From contig CAYMGQ010000004.1 in NCBI GenBank assembly GCA_964390055.1, forward strand, positions 62,001 to 126,000: a DNA stretch of 64,000 nucleotides, read 5' to 3'. Shown in pieces: positions 40,934 through 50,096 of the stretch (position 1 is its first letter; the number at the start of each line of letters is the position of its first letter). The notes beneath the pieces are model-generated. The model ran no database searches, was not told the DNA's origin, and worked only from the letters and a program-made list of their open reading frames with translations. The position numbers and the translations under genes are program-made. The DNA is from CAYMGQ01 sp964390055. GTDB lineage: Bacteria; Bacillota; Clostridia; Peptostreptococcales; Natronincolaceae.

Positions 40934-41044
40934 TTAATTTTTAGGAAAATCTTTAGTTGACTTGGGAAAGACTATGGTAAATCTAGTTCCTATATCCACC
41001 CTACTTAAAACTTCAAAGGTAATATAAGGAAGATTAAAATTGGA
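40934..41044 (-). pseudogene. Histidine-kinase C-terminal remnant
   Basis: Minus-strand frame reads ITFEVLSRVDIGTRFTIVFP and ends KSTKDFPKN-stop. That resembles the final strand of a HATPase_c domain (typically ..I.V.SEVG.GT.FTI.FP). The frame is closed upstream by TAA and has no start codon or ribosome site, so it is an orphan tail of a decayed sensor kinase, about 34 codons, lodged between a MATE gene and the metal operator. Confidence 0.6.
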
Positions 41045-41062
41045 TTAAAATTTATAATTCCT

Positions 41063-42427
41063 CTAGTTACCCTGCTCTTCCATGGTTAAAATTTTACTAT
41101 TGTAAATTTGTCTTAAAAATACCAGGCTGATAATTAACGATACCACTTCCGCAATGGGAAAGGCCCACCATATAAGATTTATATTATTTAAGAAGGATAG
41201 GAAAAAGGCTACAGGCAATAGGACAACCAGTTGTCTTAAGGCGGCAGTAATCAAGCTCAAGCTTCCCCTACCAAAGGATTGGTAAACAGCACTGGAAACT
41301 ATGGATATTCCCGCAAAAATATAACTTAAACTTATAATACGTAGGGCTGGAATCCCTATGTTGAACATATCTTCCGAGGCATTGAATAAACGTAGTACCT
41401 GCCTAGGGAGAATTTGAACCAAAATCAAGCCCAATATCATTATAAAAAAAGCGTACTTTATACTTAGTTTAACAATATTGATAATCCGCTCCCTATACTT
41501 AGCCCCATAATTATAAGCTATAATGGGGATCATTCCATTGTTTAGGCCTAATACGGGCATAAAGACAAAACTCTGTAGTTTGAAGTATATGCCAAATACA
41601 GCAATTGCTGTAGAAGAAAATCTATTTAGAATATTATTCATACCAAAGGTAGTAATTGATGTAATAGACATCATTAATATAGAGGGAAATCCTACAGCAT
41701 AAATATCTTTAATAATTTTAGGATTTGGTTTAAGACCCCTTATGCTCAATTTAATTTCCTTATTTGTTTTTAAGTTGAAGATAATTGCAAGTATAGCCGC
41801 TACACTTTGTCCAATAATTGTTGCTAATGCTGCCCCAGCTATCCCCATCCTGGGGAATCCTAATAAACCAAAGATTAAAATAGGGTCCAAAATAATATTA
41901 ATTATAGCCCCAGTCCCTTGGGTAATCATTGTATGCAGGGTTCTCCCTGTTGACTGCAATAAACGCTCAAATACAATTTGAGCAAACTTTCCTATGGAGC
42001 CTATACAAATGATAGATAGATATGAAATACCATAATCTATGATTTGTCCATCACTAGTTTGGGATAAAAAGAATGTTTTTGAAAAGAATAGGCCAAATAT
42101 TAGGAATATAAGGTAACTTACTAGTGCTAATAAAACCCCATTGTTGGCAAATTTATTGACCCGGTCATAATCCTTCTCACCCAAGGATCTAGAAAGAAAG
42201 GCATTCATCCCAACACTAGTCCCCACAGCAACGGCAATCATAAGGTTTTGTATTGGAAAGGCTATAGAAACCGCGGTTAAGGCATCCTCACTTAACCTGG
42301 CCACAAAAATACTATCCACCACATTATAGAGGGCCTGTACAAACATTGAAATCATAATAGGTAAAGATACATTTACTAATAGTTTGTTGACGGGCATAAC
42401 ACCCATTTTGTTTTCTTCTGTCCTCAT
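41063..42427 (-). CDS. MATE-family multidrug exporter
   Basis: 454 residues, 12 membrane segments. PVNKLLVNVSLPIMISMFVQALYNVVDSIFVARL opens the MATE fold, with ALTAVSIAFPIQNLM and GTSVGMNAFLSRSLGE in the first half. The start is the ATG at 42425-42427 behind AAAGGAGATG; the longer frame to 42451 places the site inside the coding region. MATE proteins expel cationic drugs using sodium or proton gradients; no substrate can be assigned. A second, distant MATE gene is at 45400. Confidence 0.9.
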   Translation of the reverse strand: MRTEENKMGVMPVNKLLVNVSLPIMISMFVQALYNVVDSIFVARLSEDALTAVSIAFPIQNLMIAVAVGTSVGMNAFLSRSLGEKDYDRVNKFANNGVLLALVSYLIFLIFGLFFSKTFFLSQTSDGQIIDYGISYLSIICIGSIGKFAQIVFERLLQSTGRTLHTMITQGTGAIINIILDPILIFGLLGFPRMGIAGAALATIIGQSVAAILAIIFNLKTNKEIKLSIRGLKPNPKIIKDIYAVGFPSILMMSITSITTFGMNNILNRFSSTAIAVFGIYFKLQSFVFMPVLGLNNGMIPIIAYNYGAKYRERIINIVKLSIKYAFFIMILGLILVQILPRQVLRLFNASEDMFNIGIPALRIISLSYIFAGISIVSSAVYQSFGRGSLSLITAALRQLVVLLPVAFFLSFLNNINLIWWAFPIAEVVSLIISLVFLRQIYNSKILTMEEQGN

Positions 42428-42548
42428 AAGCATCTCCTTTTTTGTCGACATTTTCTATGCTATGTAAATAACCATAGTGCAATTCTACCATAAATTCTAT
42501 TTTATATTAAATATGCCATATACACAATATACCCAATTATAGCTATAA

Positions 42549-42592
42549 AAAAAGGATTGGAATTAATCTACTCTTCTAGTATTAATCCTCCC
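42549..42592 (-). terminator. Terminator after the zinc-ribbon gene
   Basis: Minus strand GGATTAAT...ATTAATTCC imperfect stem, with inner ACT/AGT pairs, then CCTTTTTTT. It overlaps the end of the zinc-ribbon gene. Confidence 0.55.
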
Positions 42593-42880
42593 CCTTATTG
42601 CCCAATAGACTAAGCTACCTTTATACCTTCCCCTTCTTGCCATCTTAAAATTACAATAGGGACAAGTTAAATGTCCCTTGAAGTCTTGCAAGTTCATCTC
42701 TGATTCTATAATTCTTCCTATATGGATTTTAATTAAATTCCCCTTGCCAGCTTTTTCATACATAGCCACTGGAACTTTACACTTGCCACAGGAAATCTCC
42801 AATAGGTGGGTATTCTTAGTCCTTCTGAATAATTGATTCTTATATTTGATACTAGCCCTCCTCCCTCCTGTCCTTGTCAA
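42563..42880 (-). CDS. Small zinc-ribbon protein
   Basis: Up to 105 residues. It has two CxxC pairs: SCGKCKVPVAMYEKAGKGNLIKIHIGRII and LTCPYCNFKMARRGRYKG, separated by a conserved linker, so one zinc ribbon, no signal or membrane segment. The start is unclear: the first codon of the frame is TTG at 42878-42880, but AGGAGGG lies nine bases before an in-frame ATC (IKYKNQLFRR...), which is where I would expect relatives to begin. It follows the frameshifted gene and slightly overlaps it. Function unknown. Confidence 0.7.
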   Translation of the reverse strand: MTRTGGRRASIKYKNQLFRRTKNTHLLEISCGKCKVPVAMYEKAGKGNLIKIHIGRIIESEMNLQDFKGHLTCPYCNFKMARRGRYKGSLVYWAIRGRINTRRVD

Positions 42881-43488
42881 CTAAGCTTATAGAAACCCCT
42901 TCCTTATCTGCCGACCCCACCAGGGCCAGAGCATTTAATAATAAGACAATCAGTTTGAATAAATCCTTCAGCCTATCTACATCCTTAATTACACCCATAG
43001 TCTGGAAATATAGTTCGTAATTCCCCTTGGATAAATTACTATTAAAAAAACCCCTGTGTGTTTCTAATTTCCAAGGCAAACCTAACCTGGTCGTATAATA
43101 GGTCCTTGATTATATCCACCGAAAAAATCTCAATTATTTTATCCTCACTATTGCCCTTTATTACAAATGTTTGGTCGAATTCATCATCACCCGTTTTAAT
43201 ATGTTTGCCAGCAAAAACCTTGCCCATCTTGCTAAACACATTTTTCTTGTGTACTTTAAACTCTAAGCCATCAATGGATTTAAAGGGGGCCCTTATCCTA
43301 GTATAAGTGGTGCTATGCTTACCCGAGGATTGGCTAAAGGTATCCAGTACTATAGTCCAATTTTCAAAGGACCCAATTACCCTTTTGGACTTCCACATTC
43401 CCCTATCTATATATTCCCCGCCTATGTCATCAGCAAGTACTTGCCAACTCTCATAATTTGCTTTAAATAATTTTTTAAAGAATCCCAA
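42852..43488 (-). pseudogene. Uncharacterised protein split by a frameshift in a T7 run
   Basis: Two overlapping frames form one protein. Frame one (43488 to 43042, 148 residues) starts MGFFKKLF behind a GGGGTGG site and ends LEIRNTQGFF-stop. The other frame continues without a break as NSNLSKGNYELYFQTMGVIKDVDRLKDLF and so on to 42852. The switch point is GGGG followed by TTTTTTT and AAT; one T fewer restores a protein of about 210 residues. The whole fits a widespread uncharacterised family with an FKxxxKxxFS...G.I.D..RLK.LF pattern. It may be a real mutation, a sequencing error, or a slippery site. Confidence 0.65.
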
Positions 43489-43536
43489 GAGACCACCCCT
43501 TTTCTATATAGGAAAACAACAATATTCCAATCTAAA

Positions 43537-44514
43537 TTAGAAACATCTCTTTATTGCAGCATCCACAATTTTCATAATTAATCCCTCATAGCCTGCCTCC
43601 GTAGCCATGGCCGACCTATAAAGGGAGCTTTTCTCCCTCATCAATCCTGGTAGGGAATTTATCTCCAATACATAGGGTATTCCATTACTTAATATAATAT
43701 CAACCCTAGAGTAGTCTCGCAACTGTAGGGCCCTATATGCCCTAAGGGCCGTATCCTCTATAAGTTCCTTTTCCTTAGGACTTAAATCAGCCGGAATATG
43801 ATATTTTGTGTGGGCCTTGTGATAGGCCTTTATCTCAAAGCTATAGAATTTTAACAGGCCTTCAGGCAAAGCAGATAAATCAACCTCCTGGATGGGCAAT
43901 ATTGTTATATCCTCTCCATTACCAATCAAGCCCACAGTAAATTCCCGTCCCTCAATATATTCATTTAACATAATGGGGGGATTATAAATTTTCAACTCCT
44001 CTTCTACCTTAGCAATTAAATCCCTTTCATTAAAGACCAAGCTATCCTGATGAATCCCCCTACTAGAACCCTCATCACTTGGTTTAATAATTATTGGATA
44101 TTGCAGGTCTAAATTTTCTATATCTCCCAAACTATTAATGGCCTTAAATTTAGGGGTTGGTATGCCCCTGTTTTTGAATACTGTAGAGGCGAAAATTTTA
44201 TTTATAGCTAAGGCATGTCCCAGGATTGATGCCCCAGTATATGGGATTCCAGCAAACTCTAGCATGGCAGGGAATTGGGCCAACTTGCTAAATCCCTGAA
44301 TACCATTACAAATATTAAAAACTAAATCAACTTTTTCAGACTTTAATCTCTCTATTATATCATCATCTGCCACTAAAGATATGCAATCATATTTTTTGCT
44401 CAATATCTTTTTAATTGCCTTTACTGTTTCATTTTTTTGATTATCTTCCTGTTTTGCTTCCTCCAAGGGAATAAACTTCTCCCTAGATTTATCTGTAACA
44501 ATTGCTATTTTCAA
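43537..44514 (-). CDS. D-alanine-D-alanine ligase-like ATP-grasp enzyme
   Basis: 325 residues. ATP-grasp ligase: FNICNGIQGFSKLAQFPAMLEFAGIPYTG in the N-terminal domain, PIIIKPSDEGSSRGI for nucleotide binding, EYIEGREFTVGLIG, and DYSRVDIILSNGIPYVLEINSLPGL with metal ligands. The fold and length match Ddl, but mur and other peptidoglycan genes are not near, so a different dipeptide product is possible. AGGAGG precedes the ATG. Single-gene unit. Confidence 0.85.
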   Translation of the reverse strand: MKIAIVTDKSREKFIPLEEAKQEDNQKNETVKAIKKILSKKYDCISLVADDDIIERLKSEKVDLVFNICNGIQGFSKLAQFPAMLEFAGIPYTGASILGHALAINKIFASTVFKNRGIPTPKFKAINSLGDIENLDLQYPIIIKPSDEGSSRGIHQDSLVFNERDLIAKVEEELKIYNPPIMLNEYIEGREFTVGLIGNGEDITILPIQEVDLSALPEGLLKFYSFEIKAYHKAHTKYHIPADLSPKEKELIEDTALRAYRALQLRDYSRVDIILSNGIPYVLEINSLPGLMREKSSLYRSAMATEAGYEGLIMKIVDAAIKRCF

Positions 44515-44698
44515 TAATGTACCTCCTAAATGTTATTTGGCCAAACTGCCTTAGTTTATAATATTATTTGTCCTTCAATTAATAATAAATACATATAATT
44601 TAAGTCTGTTATTGTAAATCCCACTAGCACCCCAGTCCCTACATTTTATCAGTTAATTGGCAAGATAAAAAGTCCAAATCCCTTCAAAATTGCCAATA

Positions 44699-44760
44699 AA
44701 ATATCCCTTATTTATCCCAGTTTAGGAAACTAAGCCATACTAGGTATAATGAGGGATATC
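44699..44760 (-). terminator. Terminator downstream of the YbjQ gene
   Basis: Minus strand ATATCCCTCATTAT pairs with ATAAATAAGGGATAT across about 30 bases, followed by TTTTATTGG. The stem is good but the loop is long. Confidence 0.45.
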
Positions 44761-44792
44761 CTTATCTGCCTCCATGGGTCAAAATTTATTTC

Positions 44793-45104
44793 TTATTTAA
44801 ATTTTACCCCTGTCCCATAAACCATTACTTCTGCAGCTCCCCCCATAATAGCGGCAGATGAATATCTGATACCTACAATGGCATCTGCCCCCATTTCCTC
44901 TGCCTCCTTTACCATTCTCGCTGTTGCTAGGTCTCTTGCATCATCCATCATTTGAGTATATGCCTTGAGTTCACCGCCGATCAAATGCTTTAAACCCTGA
45001 CCTATATCCTTGCCTAAATGTTTGGTTTGAATGGTGCTGCCTCTAACTAGGCCAAGCATTTCTAAATCTTTACCTCCAATGTAATCAGAAGTTACTAATA
45101 TCAT
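44793..45104 (-). CDS. YbjQ/UPF0145 family protein
   Basis: 103 residues. The N-terminus MILVTSDYIGGKDLEMLGLVRGSTI, the helix RDLATARMVKEAEEMGADAIVGIRYSS and the end VMVYGTGVKF are typical of the YbjQ (UPF0145) heavy-metal-binding-like family, which form pentamers. Biological role is unknown. GGGGGGTAG precedes the ATG. Transcribed alone and divergent from a MATE gene. Confidence 0.9.
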   Translation of the reverse strand: MILVTSDYIGGKDLEMLGLVRGSTIQTKHLGKDIGQGLKHLIGGELKAYTQMMDDARDLATARMVKEAEEMGADAIVGIRYSSAAIMGGAAEVMVYGTGVKFK

Positions 45105-45320
45105 GCCACTACCCCCCCTTCGATTATTTTTATAGGAAGCTCCTTGCCATGTATATTATAGGCCCGTATTTTATTGCATATGTGTGAAATTTGTTACCCT
45201 TGGACATTTTAAGTGACTCTTCCCTTATTATATTTTACATCAAAAATCAATCTTATCCAAGTCTAGTCTTGGCTATATCTTTTATATAAGACCTGGTAAA
45301 TTTAAAACTTGTCAACTATG

Positions 45321-45339
45321 CATACTAGATATAAGTATG
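45321..45339. promoter_or_regulatory. Inverted repeat at the second MATE gene's promoter
   Basis: CATACT-AGATATA-AGTATG, a perfect six-base-arm repeat. TTGTCA (45309-45314) lies upstream and the repeat covers the likely -10 (TAAGTA, 17 bases on). This layout suggests a repressor site of the TetR/MarR or MerR kind; no regulator gene is adjacent. Confidence 0.4.
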
Positions 45340-45399
45340 TTATCATTTATTATGAATCAAAGGTTTTCAACTATTGCGTGGACCTGAAGGAGGAGACAA

Positions 45400-46767
45400 T
45401 TGGAGGAAATTAATAATTTAAGTTATTATCGTAAAAGGGCAATAAAACTAACAATACCAGTGTTTTTGGAATTACTTATAAGTAGTCTTTTTGGCATGGT
45501 GGATATGATGATGGTTGGCAATAGTGGACCAACTTATATTACCACTCCCTCTATTGCAGCCGTTGGTATAACAAATCAAATGATGTTTATAGGTATTGCT
45601 ATAGCCCAGGCCATAAGTGCTGGAGGGACAGCAATGATTTCTAGGTATTGTGGGGCTGGGGAAGAGGGGAAAGTCCCTAATGTAATCAAACATTTAATTG
45701 TTCTTATAATATTCCTGCTGATAATTCCCTTTGTTACTATTAATCAATTAGTCCCTAGAAATATAATGCAGTTTATTGGTGCACAACAAGACACCATTGA
45801 TATAGGCATCAATTATTTTAGGGTAGTATTATTTGGTTTTATCTTCCAGTCCTTTAACCTTTCAATATTTGCGTCCATTAGGGGGGCTGGAGATACTAGG
45901 ACCCCTATGTTGATAAATATTTTTATTAATCTATTGAATGTTATTGGTAATTATATTTTAATCTTTGGGAAATTTGGTCTGCCTGCCCTTGGGGTTACTG
46001 GGGCTGGTATATCCACATCCCTATCCCATGTTTTTGCATCTATTATATTATTTATAATGTTGCTAAATAAATCCCATACAGTCAGGCTAGACCTGGCCAA
46101 GGGTTTTAAATTTGACAAACCTATCTTGCACAACCTACTTAAAATAGGAGGACCCGCTGCTATAGAGCAGGTAGGCTTTAGGTTTGGGGTTATCTTATTT
46201 ATTAAAATAATATCTAGCCTTGGGACTACAGTATATGCAACCCATCAAATTGCAGCCAACATCCTAAGCCTGTCCTTTTCACCCGGTCAGTCCTTTGGTA
46301 TAGCTGCAGCAACCCTAGTGGGTATGTCCCTGGGACAAAAAAGACTAGATAGGGCAGAAAAATTTATCAAGACAATCAATGGCCTGGCCTTGATTACCTC
46401 TGTCTTTTTTGGCCTGATCTTTTACTTTTTTGGTGCTTTTCTCACTTCCCTATATACTGAGGACCCTATGATTATTGAACAATCAGTAAATGTTATGAAA
46501 ATCATAGCTATTATACAGCCCTTCCAGGCTTCCTCCTTTGCTATCTCTGGAGGCCTTAGGGGTGCAGGAGATACCGTTTCTACCCTGATTGTAACCATAA
46601 TAGGAGTTATCTTTATCCGGATAAGTACGGCCTATCTACTGATTAATATTTTTAAGATGGGTTTAGTGGGAGCCTGGCTGGCCATGTTGTTAGACCAGCT
46701 AACTAGATGGGTTGGCATGGTCCTTAGATATAGGACCGGTAAGTGGAAGGAAATTAAACTTAGATAG
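45400..46767 (+). CDS. MATE-family exporter (second)
   Basis: 455 residues, 12 membrane segments, MATE fold. Seen: LTIPVFLELLISSLFGMVDMMMVGNSG, GAGEEGKVPNVIKHL and, in the second half, ASIRGAGDTRTPM and GGLRGAGDTVSTL. The start is a TTG at 45400 with AAGGAGGAG nine bases upstream; there is no in-frame ATG nearby. Sequence is clearly distinct from the MATE protein at 41063, so the two did not arise by recent duplication. Substrate unknown. Confidence 0.9.
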   Translation: MEEINNLSYYRKRAIKLTIPVFLELLISSLFGMVDMMMVGNSGPTYITTPSIAAVGITNQMMFIGIAIAQAISAGGTAMISRYCGAGEEGKVPNVIKHLIVLIIFLLIIPFVTINQLVPRNIMQFIGAQQDTIDIGINYFRVVLFGFIFQSFNLSIFASIRGAGDTRTPMLINIFINLLNVIGNYILIFGKFGLPALGVTGAGISTSLSHVFASIILFIMLLNKSHTVRLDLAKGFKFDKPILHNLLKIGGPAAIEQVGFRFGVILFIKIISSLGTTVYATHQIAANILSLSFSPGQSFGIAAATLVGMSLGQKRLDRAEKFIKTINGLALITSVFFGLIFYFFGAFLTSLYTEDPMIIEQSVNVMKIIAIIQPFQASSFAISGGLRGAGDTVSTLIVTIIGVIFIRISTAYLLINIFKMGLVGAWLAMLLDQLTRWVGMVLRYRTGKWKEIKLR

Positions 46768-46775
46768 GGCCTGCT

Positions 46776-47906
46776 TTACCCAAGCCCTTCTTTTACCCTA
46801 GCAAGGTATAGACCCGTGGCAAGGAAGGCCACTCCGAATAAAAATTGCATAAAGATTTCATATTTTATATCAAATAATCCTATTGCCTGCATATTATTTA
46901 CCCTAACAAAATAATATAAGGGAAAAAATCTAGCTAGGGCTAGGACCTTAGGGCTCAAAAATTCCTGGCCTACCATTACACCCGATATAAAGGAAGTACC
47001 CAATGACAATACCGTAGATATACCATTTATGACAAACCTATCCCTAGTAATATTATTTATTAAAAAGGTAAGACATAGGATTGAAAAGGAAAACACAAGC
47101 ATATTAGTAAGATAAATAGCAAGATTTATCTCCCCAATATCCTTCCCCCCTAAAATAAGGCCCCCCAAAATAAAGGTAAAGCTTATCATACTAGCCAGGG
47201 ATAATTGACCCAAATATATTTCCCTATTGTAGTGGAAAAGTCTTTTATAAGCAATTTTCCGCCTATTATCCACATTTTCGTCAGTAAACTCCGCCATTAC
47301 CAAACCCATCACCGCTATATATACAGCTATAATAATATATCCAGTAAAATTTGAATAATAGCTAAACCACTGGCTAATAGCAGAATTTTCTAGCCCTGTT
47401 TCCCCCTCTACTAGGTCAACCCTTACCCTTTGCCTTAGGGCCTCCTCAGTATCATATATATTAAAACTCCCATCCTCATAGCTGGCATTAAGAAATTTGA
47501 AATACTTATTTAACTGGCTCTGGATATATAGGGATTCCATCTTCCTCTTATCCCTATAGACCTCCACCGCCTTTTCCCCCTTAATAATCCTATTCTCAAA
47601 ATCCTCAGCTATTATTATAACGGCATCCACCACCTGTAGGAAGACCTGGTCCCTTATATCATCTATGTCCCAACTTACCTCTACTATATTATGCCTATCT
47701 GATAAATAGCCCCTTAAACTCTCTGATACTTGGCTATTACTATTGTCAACTATGCCAATATCTAGTTTAACCTCCATAAAATTTTCTTCCTCCACTGTGG
47801 TCCCCCAAGTAGATATAATAGCAAAAATAAAAAATATTATGGTGTAGGTTAGGATTACCCCCTTATTTCTAAGGGCTATTTTAATAAAATACCTATAGAC
47901 TGTCAT
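46776..47906 (-). CDS. ABC-2 exporter permease (distal)
   Basis: 376 residues. One N-terminal membrane helix (ILTYTIIFFIFAIISTW), an extracytoplasmic region of about 150 residues with DAVIIIAEDFENRIIKG, then five membrane segments (GYIIIAVYIAVMGLVMAEF through FGVAFLATGLYL). This is the layout of ABC-2-type permeases of the YhgE/DrrB-like group. AAGGAGGC precedes the ATG, which overlaps the first permease gene by 14 bases. Together with the partner permease and ATPase it forms an exporter; substrate unknown. Confidence 0.85.
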   Translation of the reverse strand: MTVYRYFIKIALRNKGVILTYTIIFFIFAIISTWGTTVEEENFMEVKLDIGIVDNSNSQVSESLRGYLSDRHNIVEVSWDIDDIRDQVFLQVVDAVIIIAEDFENRIIKGEKAVEVYRDKRKMESLYIQSQLNKYFKFLNASYEDGSFNIYDTEEALRQRVRVDLVEGETGLENSAISQWFSYYSNFTGYIIIAVYIAVMGLVMAEFTDENVDNRRKIAYKRLFHYNREIYLGQLSLASMISFTFILGGLILGGKDIGEINLAIYLTNMLVFSFSILCLTFLINNITRDRFVINGISTVLSLGTSFISGVMVGQEFLSPKVLALARFFPLYYFVRVNNMQAIGLFDIKYEIFMQFLFGVAFLATGLYLARVKEGLG

Positions 47907-48957
47907 AATTTCGCCTCCTTAAAAGGATTAGAGATATAAATACTAATAAGACTGAATAAAGGGATAAGACCACAGCCCCCTCCATGGCCATTTTTGTACT
48001 TCCTATTTGATTAATCCTGTATAAGTTATTAGTGATTATTCCTATGGGATTAAGGGCCCTCAACAGGGGAAGCTTGTCATCTAAAAAGATTTTTACCTGA
48101 TAGCCCATCATACCGGAGAAAAAGGACAGGGCCAGACTACAGGCTATTGCCATCAAGATTTTTGTATTATGATTCTTTTTGTTGGAGACACCAATAAATA
48201 GACCCAGGGAAATGCCAAATAAATTACCCAGCAGGATAAAAATACTGGAATATTTAAATTCCCTGAACAATTCAATTTTTAATATATACCTTAAGAATAA
48301 TAATAAGATGCCATTAGACAAGAGGTTTAGGGTCAGGGCAACTATTACACCAGCCAATAAGAATTGGGACCTTTTCAAGGGGCTAATATTAATCCTGGCC
48401 CCTACAGAGGATAGGTTGGCCTGGATAAAATTAACCGCCATTATACCTGCAAAGACCCCGTAGGTCGAAACCATTGCAATTAGTGAGTAAAAACTAAGCA
48501 TGATACCATTAGCCCTCTGGTCTCTTTCCATTACATAATCCACATCAAAATCAAAGTTTTCAAAGGGCCTATTAAAGGCCTGCATTTGTTTTACCTCTTC
48601 TATAATTTTCTTAACTATAGTCTGCTTAATACCAGATTTGTTTACCAGCAAGTTTAAATCCCTATCAAGAAAGGCATCTATTTCATCCTTGAGCAAACTA
48701 TCCATGGCCTGGTCCCTTGAAAATTCATAAATCTTTATCCTTTGAATCTGGTCCAAAATATATATTATTCTGTTTCCTTCCTCCACACCCATGGTGATAT
48801 CACCCAAACCCTTTATTTCATAATTTATCAGGCCACTAAAGGCCATATAAAAGAAAAGAGAAAGGATTAGGGGGTATAATAGGTTCCAAAAAGAAAAGGA
48901 ATAGTTGCGGAATAGGTTTTTCCCCTGGTATAGGCAATTTCTAATTAAGTTTTTCAT
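47893..48957 (-). CDS. ABC-2 exporter permease (proximal)
   Basis: 354 residues. Membrane helix near 23-43, an external domain to about 165, then five segments (SFYSLIAMVSTYGVFAGIMAV to LYSVLLVFISLILL). Same architecture as the other permease, so they likely form a heterodimer. The ATG lies one base past the ATPase stop codon in TGATATG, a coupled junction. Substrate unknown; an antimicrobial peptide or lipid exporter is a plausible guess given the neighbouring two-component system. Confidence 0.85.
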   Translation of the reverse strand: MKNLIRNCLYQGKNLFRNYSFSFWNLLYPLILSLFFYMAFSGLINYEIKGLGDITMGVEEGNRIIYILDQIQRIKIYEFSRDQAMDSLLKDEIDAFLDRDLNLLVNKSGIKQTIVKKIIEEVKQMQAFNRPFENFDFDVDYVMERDQRANGIMLSFYSLIAMVSTYGVFAGIMAVNFIQANLSSVGARINISPLKRSQFLLAGVIVALTLNLLSNGILLLFLRYILKIELFREFKYSSIFILLGNLFGISLGLFIGVSNKKNHNTKILMAIACSLALSFFSGMMGYQVKIFLDDKLPLLRALNPIGIITNNLYRINQIGSTKMAMEGAVVLSLYSVLLVFISLILLRRRNYDSL

Positions 48958-48958
48958 A

Positions 48959-49891
48959 TCAATCCCTAAGCTCCTTTCCCGTTAATTCTAAAAATACATC
49001 ATTTAAGCTAGGTAGCTGGCTATGTAAATTTGTATAGGTTAAATTATTTTCTTCGATAAACTCCAGAAGATTGGCCAGATTATTAGAAGCATTTTCAAAT
49101 TTAATAGTATATTTTTCCCCCTCCCCCTCTATATCAATCAAATGGGGTAAGCCTTTCAATTTCATTATTATTTGCTCATCCATTTCAGGAAAGACAAGGG
49201 TTATTTTCTCTGATGTAGTAATCATGGACAGGAGTTGGTCCTTGCTACCGGCAACTAGGTTTTTCCCCTTATCCATTATAATGATCCTTTCACATAGGAT
49301 TTCCGCCTCCTCCAAGTAGTGGGTTGTGTAAATGATGCTAGACCCCTCCCTATTGAGTTCCTTAATCCCATTTAAAATGAAATTCCTACTTTGGGCATCA
49401 ACTGCAACAGTAGGCTCATCTAGAAATATTAACCTGGGCTTGTGGGCTATGCCACAAGCTATATTAAGCCTTCTTTTTAGGCCGCCGCTTAATTTTTTAG
49501 GATAAAAATCGCTATAGTCCTCCAAACCCACAAACTCTATGGCCTCCCTCACATACTTTTTCCTAGTACTTTTATCCCCAATGTATAGGCCACAAAAATA
49601 GTCTATATTTTCCCTGACCTTTAAATTTGCAAATACTGAAAGTTCTTGAGGTACCAAGCCTATTTGCCTCTTAATATCATAGGCGTTGGGACTTATCCTT
49701 TGGCCGAAGATCTCTATTTCCCCCTTATCAAAATTCAACAAGGATAGCATGCAGTTTATGGCCGTAGTTTTACCACAAGCATTTGGGCCCAAGAGACCTA
49801 GTATCTCCCCCTCCTTAAGCTCCAAATTAAAATGATCCAATGCGATTAATTCCCTGTATCGTTTTACCAAATTCTTTACCTTGACTACCAT
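48959..49891 (-). CDS. ABC exporter ATP-binding protein
   Basis: 310 residues. Walker A GPNACGKTT, signature LSGGLKRRLNIACG, Walker B RLIFLDEPTVAVD and the H-loop in IIYTTHYLEE are in place; a C-terminal extension of about 80 residues is typical of drug and antibiotic-type exporters (DrrA-like). AAAAGATGGGGTGG precedes the ATG. First gene of a three-gene exporter unit, transcribed divergently from a sensor kinase gene. Confidence 0.93.
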   Translation of the reverse strand: MVVKVKNLVKRYRELIALDHFNLELKEGEILGLLGPNACGKTTAINCMLSLLNFDKGEIEIFGQRISPNAYDIKRQIGLVPQELSVFANLKVRENIDYFCGLYIGDKSTRKKYVREAIEFVGLEDYSDFYPKKLSGGLKRRLNIACGIAHKPRLIFLDEPTVAVDAQSRNFILNGIKELNREGSSIIYTTHYLEEAEILCERIIIMDKGKNLVAGSKDQLLSMITTSEKITLVFPEMDEQIIMKLKGLPHLIDIEGEGEKYTIKFENASNNLANLLEFIEENNLTYTNLHSQLPSLNDVFLELTGKELRD

Positions 49892-49993
49892 TTATACCAC
49901 CCCATCTTTTTCCTCCTACTTACAAAACTACCTTTGTTTAACATTATATAGGCTTAAGTAAGGCAATTGTAGTGAAGAAAGTTACCATCTTCC

Positions 49994-50044
49994 ATGACAT
50001 TTGTCATAAGCTAAATTGTATTCCTTTACAAATATCGGTATAAT
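49994..50044 (+). promoter_or_regulatory. Promoter of the two-component genes with adjacent palindrome
   Basis: TTGTAT (50016-50021), 17-base spacer, TATAAT (50039-50044). Nine bases upstream is ATGACATTTGTCAT (49994-50007), a perfect 14-base palindrome with two-base centre. A NarL-type response regulator binding here could act on its own promoter and on the divergent exporter. Confidence 0.6.
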
Positions 50045-50096
50045 TGGAGTAAAATAGTCTTAATATTCTATTTTTCTTTTTCGGGGGGCCAATATT

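Noticed and set aside
40934..41044. Could the kinase-like tail be part of the MATE gene by readthrough?
   Set aside because: It is in a different frame context, beyond the MATE stop codon, and separated by in-frame stops; it is treated as an independent remnant.
44515..44792. Region between the ligase-like gene and YbjQ searched for a riboswitch or small RNA
   Set aside because: Only a long-loop inverted repeat, interpreted as a terminator, was found; no aptamer motif recognised.
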